NCBI RefSeq assembly: GCF_002887595.1
Contig: NZ_PEBU01000008.1
Location: forward strand, 214,950-278,949
DNA: 64,000 nt
Direction: 5' to 3'
Origin: Bowmanella denitrificans
GTDB taxonomy: Bacteria; Pseudomonadota; Gammaproteobacteria; Enterobacterales; Alteromonadaceae
Shown here: piece after piece, positions 1-8,841 of the stretch
Position numbering within the stretch: the stretch's first letter is position 1
Layout: each line of letters opens with the position of its first letter
Position numbers and translations under genes: made by a program
The notes under the pieces: generated by a model
What the model saw: only the letters and a program-made list of their open reading frames with translations
Told to the model about the DNA's origin: nothing
The model's database searches: none

Positions 1-36
1 GACCATATCAATACCCTGAAGGCCATTGGAAGATAA
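1..36 (+). other. possible 3' end of an upstream gene (partial)
   Basis: A reading frame open from the window edge ends in two adjacent TAA stops 10 bases before rpoN. In most gammaproteobacteria the gene before rpoN is lptB, so this could be its tail, but the 11 visible residues do not match an LptB C-terminus that I recognise. It may equally be non-coding. Confidence 0.2.
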
Positions 37-46
37 TAAGAAGTAG

Positions 47-1525
47 ATGAAGCCCGCATTACAGCTAAAATTCAGCCAGCAGCTCACCATGACGCCGCAA
101 CTGCAACAGGCCATTCGTCTGTTGCAACTGTCGACCCTGGATCTGCAACAGGAAATCCAGGAAGCCCTGGAATCCAACCCTTTGTTGGAAGCGGATGACG
201 GCCAGGATTTTTCCACCGGCGACGATCAGGACCTCAACAATGTCAGCAACGACAGTGCTTCTGCCAATAGCGAAGACAATGACCGCATGGAAACCGGTGA
301 AGCGCTGGAAAAACAGGAATTACCAGACGACTTACCGGTAGATACTACCTGGGATGAGTATTACAGCGCTTCTTCAGGCCCCTCCTCCTCAGCCGCCAGC
401 TCAGATGAGGACAATATTTACCAGGGTGAAACATCCGACAGCATTCAGGATCACTTGCTGTGGCAAATGCGTCTGACCCCTTTCAGTGAAACTGACACCG
501 CTATTGCTATCGCTATTATCGACAGCATTGATGAGTCAGGTTATCTTACGGTCAGCACCGAAGACATTCTGCAGAGTCTGGATATCGAAGACGAAGAAGT
601 GGAACTGGATGAGGTGGAATGCGTGTTAAAACGTATCCAGATGTTTGATCCTGTGGGGGTAGGCTCGCGCTCAGTGCAAGAATGCCTATTGGTGCAACTT
701 CGTCAGTTTGGCGCTGAAACCCCCTGGCTGGAAGAAGCCAAGGCGTTGATTCTGGAGCATAGCGAACTGCTGGCCAGCAAAGACTACCGTACCCTGATGC
801 GCAAGGCACGTTTGAAAGAAGACGAATTGCGTGAAGCACTGCGGTTACTGCAAACCCTGAATCCCAGGCCAGGCAGCGCCATCGTCACCAGTGAACCAGA
901 GTACGTTATTCCAGACGTGTCAGTGACTAAGAAAAATGGCCGCTGGGTGGTAGAACTAAACCCTGATAGCCTGCCCAAGTTGAGTATCAATCAGCAGTAT
1001 GCGGCCATGAGCCGCAATGCCAGAAATTCCAGCGACAGCCAGTTTATCCGCTCTCATATGCAGGAAGCCAAATGGTTTATCAAGAGTCTGGAAAGCCGGA
1101 ATGAAACGCTGCTTAAAGTGGCTAATTGCATAGTACAGCAGCAACAGGGATTTTTTGAATATGGCCCTGAGGCCATGAAACCAATGGTGCTGAATGATGT
1201 CGCAGAAATGGTGGATATGCATGAATCCACTATTTCCCGGGTTACGACCCAGAAGTATATGCATACACCACGTGGCATTTTTGAGCTGAAATACTTCTTC
1301 TCCAGCCATGTGGCAACGGAAAGTGGTGGCGAGTGCTCGTCTACTGCTATCCGCGCTCTGATTAAAAAACTGGTGGCGGCAGAAAAACCCGCCAAACCGC
1401 TGAGTGACAGCAAGATTGCGCAGTTGTTGGCCGAGCAAGGCATTATGGTTGCCCGGCGGACAATCGCCAAATACCGGGAATCCTTATCGATTCCCCCATC
1501 CAACCAACGCAAGAGTCTGCTTTAA
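47..1525 (+). CDS. rpoN: RNA polymerase sigma-54 factor RpoN
   Basis: Sigma-54, which directs RNA polymerase to -24/-12 promoters activated by AAA+ enhancer-binding proteins. The 492-residue protein starts with the glutamine/leucine-rich Region I that contacts activators (MKPALQLK, then [11 protein letters not shown]). An acidic, serine-rich Region II follows at about residues 50-140, then the core-binding region and a helix-turn-helix near 385-405. The RpoN box [10 protein letters not shown] is intact at 469-478. Length and both ends are normal for the family. It heads the cluster with hpf, ptsN, rapZ and npr, the classic gammaproteobacterial order linking sigma-54 to the nitrogen-related phosphotransferase system. 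Identification is secure. Confidence 0.98.
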   Translation: MKPALQLKFSQQLTMTPQLQQAIRLLQLSTLDLQQEIQEALESNPLLEADDGQDFSTGDDQDLNNVSNDSASANSEDNDRMETGEALEKQELPDDLPVDTTWDEYYSASSGPSSSAASSDEDNIYQGETSDSIQDHLLWQMRLTPFSETDTAIAIAIIDSIDESGYLTVSTEDILQSLDIEDEEVELDEVECVLKRIQMFDPVGVGSRSVQECLLVQLRQFGAETPWLEEAKALILEHSELLASKDYRTLMRKARLKEDELREALRLLQTLNPRPGSAIVTSEPEYVIPDVSVTKKNGRWVVELNPDSLPKLSINQQYAAMSRNARNSSDSQFIRSHMQEAKWFIKSLESRNETLLKVANCIVQQQQGFFEYGPEAMKPMVLNDVAEMVDMHESTISRVTTQKYMHTPRGIFELKYFFSSHVATESGGECSSTAIRALIKKLVAAEKPAKPLSDSKIAQLLAEQGIMVARRTIAKYRESLSIPPSNQRKSLL

Positions 1526-1552
1526 GACTTACCAACAAAAGGAAGAGGCATT

Positions 1553-1840
1553 ATGCAAATCAACCTTACTGGTCATCACGTTGAAATCACCGATTCTCTT
1601 CGCGCCTATGTTGACAGCAAATTTACCAAGTTGGAGCGACATTTCGATCATATTAACAATGTCCATGTTATCCTGAATGTGGAGAAACTTAATCAGAAGG
1701 CGGAAGCCACTCTGCACCTCAATGGTGCCGAGGTTTTTGCCACCTCCGAGCATACCGATATGTATGCCGCCATTGACAGCCTTATAGATAAGCTTGATCG
1801 CCAGGTGCTCAAGCATAAGGAAAAAATAAAACGCCATTAG
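1553..1840 (+). CDS. hpf: ribosome hibernation promoting factor, short form
   Basis: A 95-residue HPF/YfiA-family protein that binds the 30S decoding region in stationary phase and promotes inactive 100S ribosome dimers. It begins MQINLTGHHVEITDSL, the usual family start, and has the alternating beta/alpha pattern with a basic C-terminus (KHKEKIKRH). It lacks the C-terminal dimerisation domain of long HPF, as expected in gammaproteobacteria. A GGAAGAGG ribosome-binding site lies just before the ATG. It sits 27 bases after rpoN, so it is probably cotranscribed. A perfect 13-bp hairpin follows the stop codon. Confidence 0.95.
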   Translation: MQINLTGHHVEITDSLRAYVDSKFTKLERHFDHINNVHVILNVEKLNQKAEATLHLNGAEVFATSEHTDMYAAIDSLIDKLDRQVLKHKEKIKRH

Positions 1841-1851
1841 GCTCAAACAAA

Positions 1852-1880
1852 GCCATAAACAGGCCCCGCCTGTTTATGGC
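1852..1880 (+). promoter_or_regulatory. perfect hairpin between hpf and ptsN
   Basis: GCCATAAACAGGC, a three-base loop CCC, then GCCTGTTTATGGC: a 13-bp perfect inverted repeat in the 58-base gap between hpf and ptsN. No run of T follows, so it is not a textbook intrinsic terminator. As RNA it could be a processing or stability element, or a partial attenuator separating hpf from ptsN-rapZ-npr expression. The role is inferred; the structure is read directly. Confidence 0.7.
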
Positions 1881-1898
1881 CACAACACAAAACTCAGC

Positions 1899-2342
1899 AT
1901 GGAAATCAAAGACATCCTCTCCCTTGATTGCACTTCCTGTGCCATTCAGGGGACCAGTAAAAAACGCATTCTGGAATCTATCAGTGATATCGCGGCCAGG
2001 CATCTGCCAGAAATTGGTCAGGATGCGATCCTCACCAGTCTGCTGAACCGTGAAAAAATGGGTAGTACCGGCATTGGTTGTGGCATTGCCATTCCCCATG
2101 GCCGTTTGGCCGGACTGGAGAAAGTCACGGCAATATTGTTAACCAGCCAGCCAGCCGTCGCGTTTGAAGCCATTGATAATCAGCCTGTGGACATCTTCTT
2201 CGCTATTCTGGTACCAGAAGATCAGGCACAGGGACATCTGCAAACCCTGGCCACTATAGCAGCCAAACTGAATGACAAGGAAACGGTGAAAAAGCTACGT
2301 CATGCCCAATCAGATCAGGAACTATTTGAGGCCATAGTGTGA
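1899..2342 (+). CDS. ptsN: nitrogen-regulatory PTS enzyme IIA (EIIA-Ntr)
   Basis: A 147-residue EIIA of the mannitol/fructose fold, the terminal phospho-acceptor of the PtsP-NPr-PtsN regulatory chain. The active-site histidine is His67 in the motif GIAIPHGR. In enterobacteria PtsN modulates potassium transport and other targets by direct contact and does not import sugar; the same role is presumed here. The stop codon overlaps the GTG start of rapZ (GTGA), which suggests translational coupling. The ribosome-binding site is weak. Confidence 0.96.
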   Translation: MEIKDILSLDCTSCAIQGTSKKRILESISDIAARHLPEIGQDAILTSLLNREKMGSTGIGCGIAIPHGRLAGLEKVTAILLTSQPAVAFEAIDNQPVDIFFAILVPEDQAQGHLQTLATIAAKLNDKETVKKLRHAQSDQELFEAIV

Positions 2343-3187
2343 AACTCATTATTATCAGCGGGCGCTCCGGCTCGGGTAAGTCTATTGTCTTAAGGGCATT
2401 GGAAGATCTGGGTTATTACTGTGTGGACAATATTCCGGTTAATTTGCTACCGACTCTGACCCACACGGTTGTCGATGAGTATGATCAGGTTGCCGTCAGC
2501 ATTGATGTGCGTAACCTACCCAAAGACCCTGAAGAGTTGGTAGAAATTCTTGACTACCTGCCCTCTAACTGGGAGCTGACCATACTTTATCTGGATGCCA
2601 GTGACGACGTGTTAATCAAACGATTCAGCGAAACCCGTCGTCTGCACCCGTTATCCAAACACAGTAAGTCGCTGACCGACGCTATTCAGTCAGAAGCCTT
2701 ATTGCTTGCCCCGATTATCGAGCGGGCCGACTTATACATCGACACCGGTGAGTTATCGGTGCATCAGTTGGCCGAACTGGTGCGTGAACGCATCCTGGGA
2801 AAAAAGAGCTCGCGCCTGGTATTGGTTTTCGAATCATTTGGCTTTAAACATGGTATTCCCAAGGATGCCGACTACGTATTCGATGCGCGATTTTTGCCTA
2901 ACCCGCACTGGGAGCCTGAGCTGAAGAGCCTGACCGGTCTGGATCCGCAAGTGGAAGCATTTTTAGGCTCCCAGGCCATTGTTACCAAGTTTATCTGGCA
3001 AATACAGAACCTGATATCAACCTGGTTACCTCATCTGGAGCGCAATAACCGCAGCTATGTGACCATAGCCATTGGTTGTACTGGTGGTCAGCATCGCTCC
3101 GTTTACGTGGCAGAAAGCCTGGCGCGCACATTCAAGGCGGTACATCCGGATGTACAAATAAGACACAGGGAGTTGTCACGAAAATGA
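2339..3187 (+). CDS. rapZ: RNase adapter / nucleotide-binding protein RapZ
   Basis: A 282-residue RapZ (YhbJ) protein. The Walker A motif GRSGSGKS is at residues 8-15. The conserved C-terminal domain contains [17 protein letters not shown], the part that binds small RNAs and RNase E in Escherichia coli. There RapZ controls glucosamine-6-phosphate synthase through GlmY/GlmZ; whether those RNAs exist in this organism cannot be told from the window. The start is GTG, overlapping the ptsN stop. Its own stop overlaps the npr start (ATGA). Confidence 0.95.
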   Translation: MKLIIISGRSGSGKSIVLRALEDLGYYCVDNIPVNLLPTLTHTVVDEYDQVAVSIDVRNLPKDPEELVEILDYLPSNWELTILYLDASDDVLIKRFSETRRLHPLSKHSKSLTDAIQSEALLLAPIIERADLYIDTGELSVHQLAELVRERILGKKSSRLVLVFESFGFKHGIPKDADYVFDARFLPNPHWEPELKSLTGLDPQVEAFLGSQAIVTKFIWQIQNLISTWLPHLERNNRSYVTIAIGCTGGQHRSVYVAESLARTFKAVHPDVQIRHRELSRK

Positions 3188-3456
3188 GACTGGAAAAGGT
3201 CCTGTTAATCCAGAATAAATTGGGGTTACATGCCAGAGCAGCCACCCAATTAGCGAAACTGGCCAATCAATTCGATGCCCAGGTAACGCTGGTACAGGGC
3301 GACAAGTCAGCTTCAGCCACCAGTGTATTAGGTTTGATGATGCTGGAAAGCAGCATGGGCAAGGAAGTACTGGTGATCAGCGAAGGGCAGGATGCCAAAG
3401 CCGCACTGCTGGCAGTGGAACAATTAATTCAACAGAAATTTAATGAGGCAGAGTAA
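3184..3456 (+). CDS. npr: HPr-like phosphocarrier NPr
   Basis: A 90-residue HPr-family protein carrying phosphate from PtsP to EIIA-Ntr. The phosphorylatable histidine is His16 in the motif GLHARAA. The regulatory-site motif ([13 protein letters not shown]) is recognisable. The ATG at 3184 overlaps the rapZ stop, and [19 protein letters not shown] is a normal family N-terminus; a longer reading frame upstream would lie inside rapZ and is not likely. It ends the rpoN operon and converges on rluF 68 bases away. Confidence 0.95.
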   Translation: MRLEKVLLIQNKLGLHARAATQLAKLANQFDAQVTLVQGDKSASATSVLGLMMLESSMGKEVLVISEGQDAKAALLAVEQLIQQKFNEAE

Positions 3457-3524
3457 ATTTCAGTAACCGCTGGTATTTAATACTGTACTAAGCAAATCAC
3501 CTTCGCAGTTTGTCATTAGCCTAT

Positions 3525-4262
3525 CTAGACGGTCTTACTGGAGTAGCGCACCGCCTGATTAATTTGCCCCATCTCTGCTTCAGTTAAATTTCGCCACTGG
3601 CCAGGCTTAAGATTGCCCAGTTGCACCTGCATAATACGCTCACGTTTGAGACGCACCACCTGATAACCAAGAAACTCACACATGCGGCGAATTTGTCTGT
3701 TCAGTCCTTGTGTCAGAATAATCCTAAATGAAAAGCGTCCGGTTGCTTTTACCTGACAAGGTTTGGTTATGGTGCCCAGAATAGGTACCCCCTGGCTCAT
3801 CTGACGCACAAAACGTTCACTCACCGGCTGATTGACGGTCACCAGATATTCTTTTTCATGCTCATTACCGGCGCGCAGGATCTTGTTAACAATATCCCCG
3901 TCTGTGGTCAGAAAGATCAGCCCCTCTGAATCTTTATCCAGCCGCCCGATAGGAAAAATACGCTGGCGATGGCCGATGGCATCGACAATATTGCCCTGCA
4001 CATCGCGCTCTGTGGTGCAGATAATGCCAACCGGCTTGTTATAGGCAATATAGACACGATCAGATTTGTCTTCGGCACTGGCACCAACCGGCTTGCCATC
4101 CACACTGACATGATCGCCGGGCATCACCTTAGTACCAAGCTCTGGCACTTTGCCGTTAATGCTAACCCGTTTTTGTTCAATCAGCTTGTCTGCTTCGCGA
4201 CGGGAACAGTAGCCTGAATCGCTGATAAATTTATTAAGCCTGATGGCGCCGTTTTCGCTCAT
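3525..4262 (-). CDS. rluF: 23S rRNA pseudouridine synthase RluF
   Basis: A 245-residue RsuA/RluB-family pseudouridine synthase; in E. coli RluF modifies U2604 of 23S rRNA. An N-terminal S4 RNA-binding domain (about residues 6-55) precedes the catalytic domain. The catalytic Asp109 lies in GRLDKDSEGL, the RluF-type variant, where RluB and RluE differ. The motif LRAGNEHEKEYLV also matches RluF. The start at 4262 is chosen because a strong GGAGG site lies five bases upstream; a longer frame to 4319 lacks support. Confidence 0.93.
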   Translation of the reverse strand: MSENGAIRLNKFISDSGYCSRREADKLIEQKRVSINGKVPELGTKVMPGDHVSVDGKPVGASAEDKSDRVYIAYNKPVGIICTTERDVQGNIVDAIGHRQRIFPIGRLDKDSEGLIFLTTDGDIVNKILRAGNEHEKEYLVTVNQPVSERFVRQMSQGVPILGTITKPCQVKATGRFSFRIILTQGLNRQIRRMCEFLGYQVVRLKRERIMQVQLGNLKPGQWRNLTEAEMGQINQAVRYSSKTV

Positions 4263-4340
4263 ATATCCTCCAGCGCCTTTGCGCCGGGGAATTTTAATCC
4301 ATGCAGCGGTGCAGATCACGGTAAAACTGGTTTATGCCGA

Positions 4341-4368
4341 TGCCTTTGCGTATTTCTCAGCAAAGGCA
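4341..4368 (-). terminator. stem-loop downstream of the DUF1272 gene
   Basis: TGCCTTTGC and GCAAAGGCA form a perfect 9-bp stem around a 10-base loop. It lies 13 bases past the end of the DUF1272 gene and before rluF on the same strand. There is no T-run after the stem on the reverse strand, so termination is plausible but unproven. Confidence 0.4.
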
Positions 4369-4381
4369 GACTGGTTGCGCC

Positions 4382-4690
4382 TCAACGTTGGGACGGACGG
4401 ATAGCTTTGAGTGACTGACTGAAGGTCTGCATATCTTCAGGGCTGTAACGGCTGTGTACGGCTTTGTTTGAGGCCGGTTGATGCAACAGGCTGACTCCGG
4501 GTCGGTATGCTTGCTTTGGCCGAATGGGGCGCGCAGTAAAGCCCCCGCCGCAATTAGGACAGACATTTTGCAGAATATGTTCCACACAGTGCTGACAGAA
4601 GGTGCACTCATAGCTGCATATCCAGGCCTGCTCTGAATCGGGCGGCAGCGGGCAGTTGCAGCACTCACAGGTGGGTCGCAGCTCCAGCAT
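4382..4690 (-). CDS. DUF1272 cysteine-rich small protein
   Basis: A 102-residue protein matching DUF1272, a cysteine-rich family of unknown function. It starts MLELRPTCECCNCPLPP and has paired cysteines (CECC, CSYECTFCQHC, CPNCGG) that look like one or two zinc-binding knuckles in residues 8-52. The C-terminal 50 residues are less conserved and longer than in typical members. The ATG shares bases with the cupin stop codon (TGATG), so it is translationally coupled to that gene. Function is unknown; a zinc-stabilised adaptor is one possibility. Confidence 0.85.
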   Translation of the reverse strand: MLELRPTCECCNCPLPPDSEQAWICSYECTFCQHCVEHILQNVCPNCGGGFTARPIRPKQAYRPGVSLLHQPASNKAVHSRYSPEDMQTFSQSLKAIRPSQR

Positions 4691-5001
4691 CAGATACTGC
4701 CCTGTTTTTCCACCACCAGAATGCGCGCTGGTCCCACAGGAAAGGCGCAATGGGCGGTGCCGACACCAGCATAGAAAATATCACCACAACCAAGCAGTGC
4801 CTTATGCTCCTTGCCTTTATCCCGATAACGCATCTCCACTTCGCCATCCAGCACCACAAAGACCTCATCGCCATCATTGACATGCCAGTGATAGGATTGA
4901 TCCGTCCAGTGCAATCGGGTGCTGATCCCCTGCATACAGGCAATGTCTTTGGCCCCCCATGGGCGCTCGGCGGTAAACTCTCTAGCCCGAATCACTTGCA
5001 T
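4690..5001 (-). CDS. cupin-domain protein
   Basis: A 103-residue single-domain cupin. The first cupin motif is visible as HWHVNDGDEVFVVLDGEVEM (His, His and Glu are candidate metal ligands), followed by a second motif around GDIFYAGVGTAHCAFP. Small cupins include metal-dependent isomerases, dioxygenases and sensors, so the substrate cannot be assigned. An AGGAG site seven bases before the ATG lies in the last codons of the phosphoesterase gene. The downstream DUF1272 gene overlaps its stop. The three genes very probably form one operon. Confidence 0.85.
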   Translation of the reverse strand: MQVIRAREFTAERPWGAKDIACMQGISTRLHWTDQSYHWHVNDGDEVFVVLDGEVEMRYRDKGKEHKALLGCGDIFYAGVGTAHCAFPVGPARILVVEKQGSI

Positions 5002-5004
5002 CTT

Positions 5005-5964
5005 CTACTCCTCGGTACAGGAAGGTGGTGTTAATTCCTGAGTCAGAGCCGTTACTTTAAAAGGCTGCTCAGGGTCTTCTGTGACTTTCACCGTCAACGC
5101 GTCGATAAGGTTGTAATCCCCGGCACCGTTTAATCGCCACAAATTCACAGTATCAGGGCCTCCAAAGTGTTTATCCAAACACATGGGCTCCGTATCACCA
5201 TGTGCGAACAACACTGGTTTACCAAAGGCTTTTGCCACGTCGCGTAATTGACGGCGATATTGCAGGTAAGGATCACATTGATGGGTGCTGTCAGCGCGAC
5301 AAACAGGCTTGCCTTCCCCCACAGTGATATCGGCATGGGTGGCAATCACCATGGCTTTGGCTTGCTTGAGCTTGGCAAAAGCCAGGGCCTGCTCAAGCCA
5401 GATTTGATTTGCCTGGTCACGCATTTCTACCTGCTGTAGCGCAAAGTCAGCATCATCCAGATATATCTGTGCGCGGCCATTGACCGTTCCCAATATATGC
5501 AGGGTAACAAAAACCGTCTCTTCCACCAGCCAGCGGGCATTCTCAGGGTATTCCTCCTGCCGGCTTAATTGCCATTCGGCCAGCCCTGACGGGGCGGGAT
5601 GGTAAAAAATCTCGCGTAACTGGTTCAGCACCTGGTACTCGCTGACGGGATGGGGATTACTGGGCCTGTCGCAATCGGTCCAATCATTATCCCCTGGCGT
5701 CACAAAAACCCGGTCCGGCTTTAAGGCATATAAATCATCGCGAATCGCCGTCAATCCTGCCTGGCTACAAGGTGCCTTACTCCCCTGCATATCCCCGCCG
5801 TGAATAACAAAAGCAGCATCCGAGGCCATAATGGCCGGCCGGATCAGCTTCTTATACACATATTCCTGTGTGTCTGTGTAAGGTAGGTCCTGCAGCAGAA
5901 TAAAACTGGGTCCTGCCAGTGTATGCGCGCTGAACAAAGCGATTGCCAGAATCAGATTACGCAA
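5005..5964 (-). CDS. secreted calcineurin-like metallophosphoesterase
   Basis: A putative exported phosphoesterase of about 319 residues. The metal-binding motifs GGD (about 56-58) and GDNDW (about 91-95) and the late THAD and FAHGDTE segments match the calcineurin-like fold. I chose the TTG at 5964 because GGAG lies seven bases upstream and the product then begins with a clean signal peptide (MRNLILAIALFSAHTLA). The longer frame starts at a TTG at 6024 with no ribosome-binding site and puts 20 polar residues before the signal. Substrate is unknown. It is probably the first gene of an operon with the cupin and DUF1272 genes. Confidence 0.85.
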   Translation of the reverse strand: MRNLILAIALFSAHTLAGPSFILLQDLPYTDTQEYVYKKLIRPAIMASDAAFVIHGGDMQGSKAPCSQAGLTAIRDDLYALKPDRVFVTPGDNDWTDCDRPSNPHPVSEYQVLNQLREIFYHPAPSGLAEWQLSRQEEYPENARWLVEETVFVTLHILGTVNGRAQIYLDDADFALQQVEMRDQANQIWLEQALAFAKLKQAKAMVIATHADITVGEGKPVCRADSTHQCDPYLQYRRQLRDVAKAFGKPVLFAHGDTEPMCLDKHFGGPDTVNLWRLNGAGDYNLIDALTVKVTEDPEQPFKVTALTQELTPPSCTEE

Positions 5965-6060
5965 GGTGTGTCTCCATCTAAAAAAGGTCGAGTCTCCAAC
6001 GCTTATGTGACGGAGGCAAGACAATGTGGCACTGCTAAGCTCAGATGCCTGGATAAAAGG

Positions 6061-6525
6061 TTAAACAGCCAACTCAAGCAAAGGCAACATTCGCCCTGCG
6101 ATACTGGCCGAGGGTAACTCGCCGATCCGTTTAGCCCCCATCGCCAGATAGAACATTTCGGCGTGCGGATCACTCTGAATAATTAAGCTGGTTATATTGT
6201 GTTCCGCCATGTGTTGTTTCACCCAGTCCATCAGCGCCCGCCCTACCCCCTGCCCTATTGCTTGCGGCTCGACAAATAAGGCGTCCAATTGCCATTGCCC
6301 GGCATGGGTTTTATCAATCAGCGCATAGCCCAGTACAATATCTTTGCCTTCAGCAACCTGGCAGGCCCACTGCTCACTCAGTAATTGCTGGCAGGATAGC
6401 GTTAATTCGTCGGCCACAGCGGCCATAAAATCTGCAGAATAGGCCCAATAGGCTTTAGAGCGCAGTGCTAAAACAGACAGCGACTGCGCCTCTTCGACTT
6501 TGGCGGCTCTGAGCACAAATGACAT
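6061..6525 (-). CDS. GNAT-family N-acetyltransferase
   Basis: A 154-residue GNAT-fold acetyltransferase. The acetyl-CoA pyrophosphate-binding motif appears as VEPQAIGQGVGRALMDWV (about residues 89-106), preceded by the beta-strand WQLDALFV. It starts MSFVLRAAKV, and its ATG overlaps the stop of the upstream AEC transporter (TGATG), indicating coupling. Substrate cannot be predicted. GNAT proteins next to efflux carriers may act on amino acids or amines, but that is only a suggestion. Confidence 0.88.
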   Translation of the reverse strand: MSFVLRAAKVEEAQSLSVLALRSKAYWAYSADFMAAVADELTLSCQQLLSEQWACQVAEGKDIVLGYALIDKTHAGQWQLDALFVEPQAIGQGVGRALMDWVKQHMAEHNITSLIIQSDPHAEMFYLAMGAKRIGELPSASIAGRMLPLLELAV

Positions 6526-7439
6526 CAGGATACCACCTGCTGCAACAGCCAATACCAGGACGGCAGAGTGATAAAGCTAAGCACCAAACCCAACCCCACC
6601 AACGCGGCCACAAATCTGGGGGCTAATGCGGCGCCTATGGCCAGCGCGCCAGCCGATACCATAGGTGGCATTGCCGCCTGAAATACACCGACCTGCAACA
6701 ACAGACCATCAGGCTGCAACGGCAAGAGCAGGATCAGGGCAATGGCGGGCATCAGCACTAATTTAACCATCAACGCAAATCCCAGCGGCAGGGCTTCTTT
6801 GCCATCCAGTTTGAGGCGAAACTGAAAGCCCACCGCCACCATGATCACAGGCACCAGAGTAGCAGCCAGACTATCCAGCAGGCGCTGCATAAATTCAGGA
6901 TAAGGCCAGTCTTTGAGCAGCAACGCCAGCAATAAGGCAATAAAGGAGGGAAACAGTAGCACCCGTCTGGCCATCTGACCGGCAGAAGGCGCGCTGGCCT
7001 GCGGGTTGTACCAGGCACAGAGCAGGGTGGCATAAGTGGCCAGGGCCAGAAACGAACCAAGCTGATCGTAAATAATCGCATAGGGCATAGCCTGCTCGCC
7101 AAAAAAGGCCTCGACCATGGGAAAGCCCAGAAAGGACGTATTCCCCAGCGGCAATACCACCAATAGCGCAGCGATTAAATGCCGGTCCCATTTCATTATC
7201 TTACCCACCAACAACACCAGTGTGGCCACTATTAACAAAATGATCCAGGGCAGTACTGCCGGCATCCACAACTGGGCAGAAAACGTCATCAATGGGATTT
7301 TTTGCAACACCAGAGCAGGCAAGGCCACGTAAAGTACGTACTGGTTCAGCACCATACCTGTGTCGGCAGGAAACTGCGGCAGACGGCGAAGCTGACTGCC
7401 GATTAACAGGTAAATCAAGACCAGGGCAAAACTTTCCAT
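6525..7439 (-). CDS. AEC-family transporter (auxin efflux carrier-like)
   Basis: An integral membrane protein of about 304 residues with roughly ten hydrophobic segments in two five-helix halves. It carries family signatures such as GNTSFLGFPMVEAFFG and, near the end, the GALAIGAAL region. Bacterial AEC proteins export organic acids or amino acids (for example malonate or malate carriers). Start choice is uncertain: the ATG at 7439 (MESFALVLIYLL) gives a normal family length. Another ATG is at 7448, and the open frame runs back to 7634, but neither has a good ribosome-binding site. It is coupled to the downstream acetyltransferase. Confidence 0.85.
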   Translation of the reverse strand: MESFALVLIYLLIGSQLRRLPQFPADTGMVLNQYVLYVALPALVLQKIPLMTFSAQLWMPAVLPWIILLIVATLVLLVGKIMKWDRHLIAALLVVLPLGNTSFLGFPMVEAFFGEQAMPYAIIYDQLGSFLALATYATLLCAWYNPQASAPSAGQMARRVLLFPSFIALLLALLLKDWPYPEFMQRLLDSLAATLVPVIMVAVGFQFRLKLDGKEALPLGFALMVKLVLMPAIALILLLPLQPDGLLLQVGVFQAAMPPMVSAGALAIGAALAPRFVAALVGLGLVLSFITLPSWYWLLQQVVS

Positions 7440-7670
7440 GCAAAGCATATATATCAAGCCAACATGAGGCGACTCTAGCCCGCTTTTAGTGCTGAGGCCA
7501 ACCGACTTTAGGCGAATAGCAAGAGTGACCGCCAAAATGCCCTGTTTCTCAAAATAGTTAAATATTTGAAAATTAAGTATTAATTTGTAATCACGGGTTG
7601 TGCTTGGAAAGAACTGGCGATAATTTGGCGGCAATCACTCCCCCTTAGCACCATTACAGGAAGTAAGCTT

Positions 7671-8804
7671 ATGAAAACAGCCAAGCTGATTGCCGGACTT
7701 TGTCTGTTGCTGGCAGATTTAAGCCAGGCCGCACCGTTGCCAGCTTACCAGTTAACGGATTTAGGCACCCTGGGTGGTGCAGAGTCTCAAGCCATGGGCC
7801 TGAACGATCTGGGCCAGGTGGTGGGTTGGTCAACCCGCAACAACCGGCCGGAATGTCTTGCCAGTGAGCAGAACGCGCCATGTCGCTATGGTTTTGTCTG
7901 GCAGCAAGGTCAGATGCAAGACTTAGGGCATGCACATCCCGACGCTGAAAGGACCTATGTGGTAGAGATCAATGACGACGGCATTATGGTCGGCTATGAA
8001 ACCGACTACTACCCACTAAGCGGTTCGATCACCCGCCCCATTAAAGGCGACAAACAAGGCCTGACTTTGCTGGCAGTAGCACATGAAAACGGTGGAGGTC
8101 AGGCGGAAGATATTAACCGCCAGGGCGAAATTGTGGGTTGGAGCTATGATGAGCAGGGCCAGCAGAATCTGACCGTCTGGCATGGCAAGGAAATGCAATT
8201 GCATGCAATGGACAAGGAATACTACCGCCGAGGTTTAGGCATAAACGACAGTGGCAATCTGGTGGGATATCAATACAGGCCCTACAGTTTTCGGCCAAAT
8301 TCTGCGCTGCTCTATCAGCATCATGTCGTCAGCCAGTTATCGGACCAAAGTGAAGTATGGTCCGAAGCCAAAGATATTAACAACCTGGGTATGGTAGCGG
8401 GTGAGTTAGCCTCCGGGCCACATCGTCCGCCCCTGGCAGCTCTGTGGCTTCCTCTGCTGGGCGGTGAAATGCAGACCCTTGAGCTGGGTACCCTGAAAAA
8501 TTACAGCGCCTCATCGCTACGCGGGATTAATGATCAAGGCGTGGCAGTCGGCCAGGCCTGGGATGAAGACGGCCATGCCAGGGCGATTATCGTATTACAG
8601 GGTAAGCTGATTGACCTCAATACGCTGGTTAGTAGCCAATGGCCATTGATCAGTGCTGAAGATATCAACAATTATGGCCAGATTGCCGCCACCGCACTGG
8701 TCAACAACCAAATGCGTGCGGTATTGCTGACGCAATCACCAAATCAGGGTGACCCATTATGCAGGTCCAGTCGCAAAGCCTGTCGACATCGCATACCACA
8801 GTAA
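7671..8804 (+). CDS. secreted HAF-repeat protein
   Basis: A 377-residue exported protein. A signal peptide (MKTAKLIAGLCLLLADLSQAA) is followed by at least five copies of the HAF-type repeat. Visible copies include LGTLGGAESQAMGLNDLGQVVGW, INDDGIMVGY, INRQGEIVGW, INDSGNLVGY, INNLGMVAGE and INDQGVAVGQ, each a short beta-hairpin unit built around IN-x-x-G-x-x-VG. Such proteins are often extracellular and of unknown function; the repeats suggest a beta-propeller-like fold. A GGAAG site precedes the ATG. No C-terminal anchor or autotransporter barrel is present. It stands alone and converges on the next gene. Confidence 0.82.
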   Translation: MKTAKLIAGLCLLLADLSQAAPLPAYQLTDLGTLGGAESQAMGLNDLGQVVGWSTRNNRPECLASEQNAPCRYGFVWQQGQMQDLGHAHPDAERTYVVEINDDGIMVGYETDYYPLSGSITRPIKGDKQGLTLLAVAHENGGGQAEDINRQGEIVGWSYDEQGQQNLTVWHGKEMQLHAMDKEYYRRGLGINDSGNLVGYQYRPYSFRPNSALLYQHHVVSQLSDQSEVWSEAKDINNLGMVAGELASGPHRPPLAALWLPLLGGEMQTLELGTLKNYSASSLRGINDQGVAVGQAWDEDGHARAIIVLQGKLIDLNTLVSSQWPLISAEDINNYGQIAATALVNNQMRAVLLTQSPNQGDPLCRSSRKACRHRIPQ

Positions 8805-8818
8805 TCATTATTCAGCTT

Positions 8819-8841
8819 GCGGCATTGCATCTGGATGCCGC
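8819..8841. terminator. hairpin between convergent genes
   Basis: GCGGCAT and ATGCCGC form a 7-bp stem around a nine-base loop, placed between the ends of two converging genes and touching the stop codon of the reverse-strand one. There is no T-run. A bidirectional transcript end is plausible. Confidence 0.3.
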
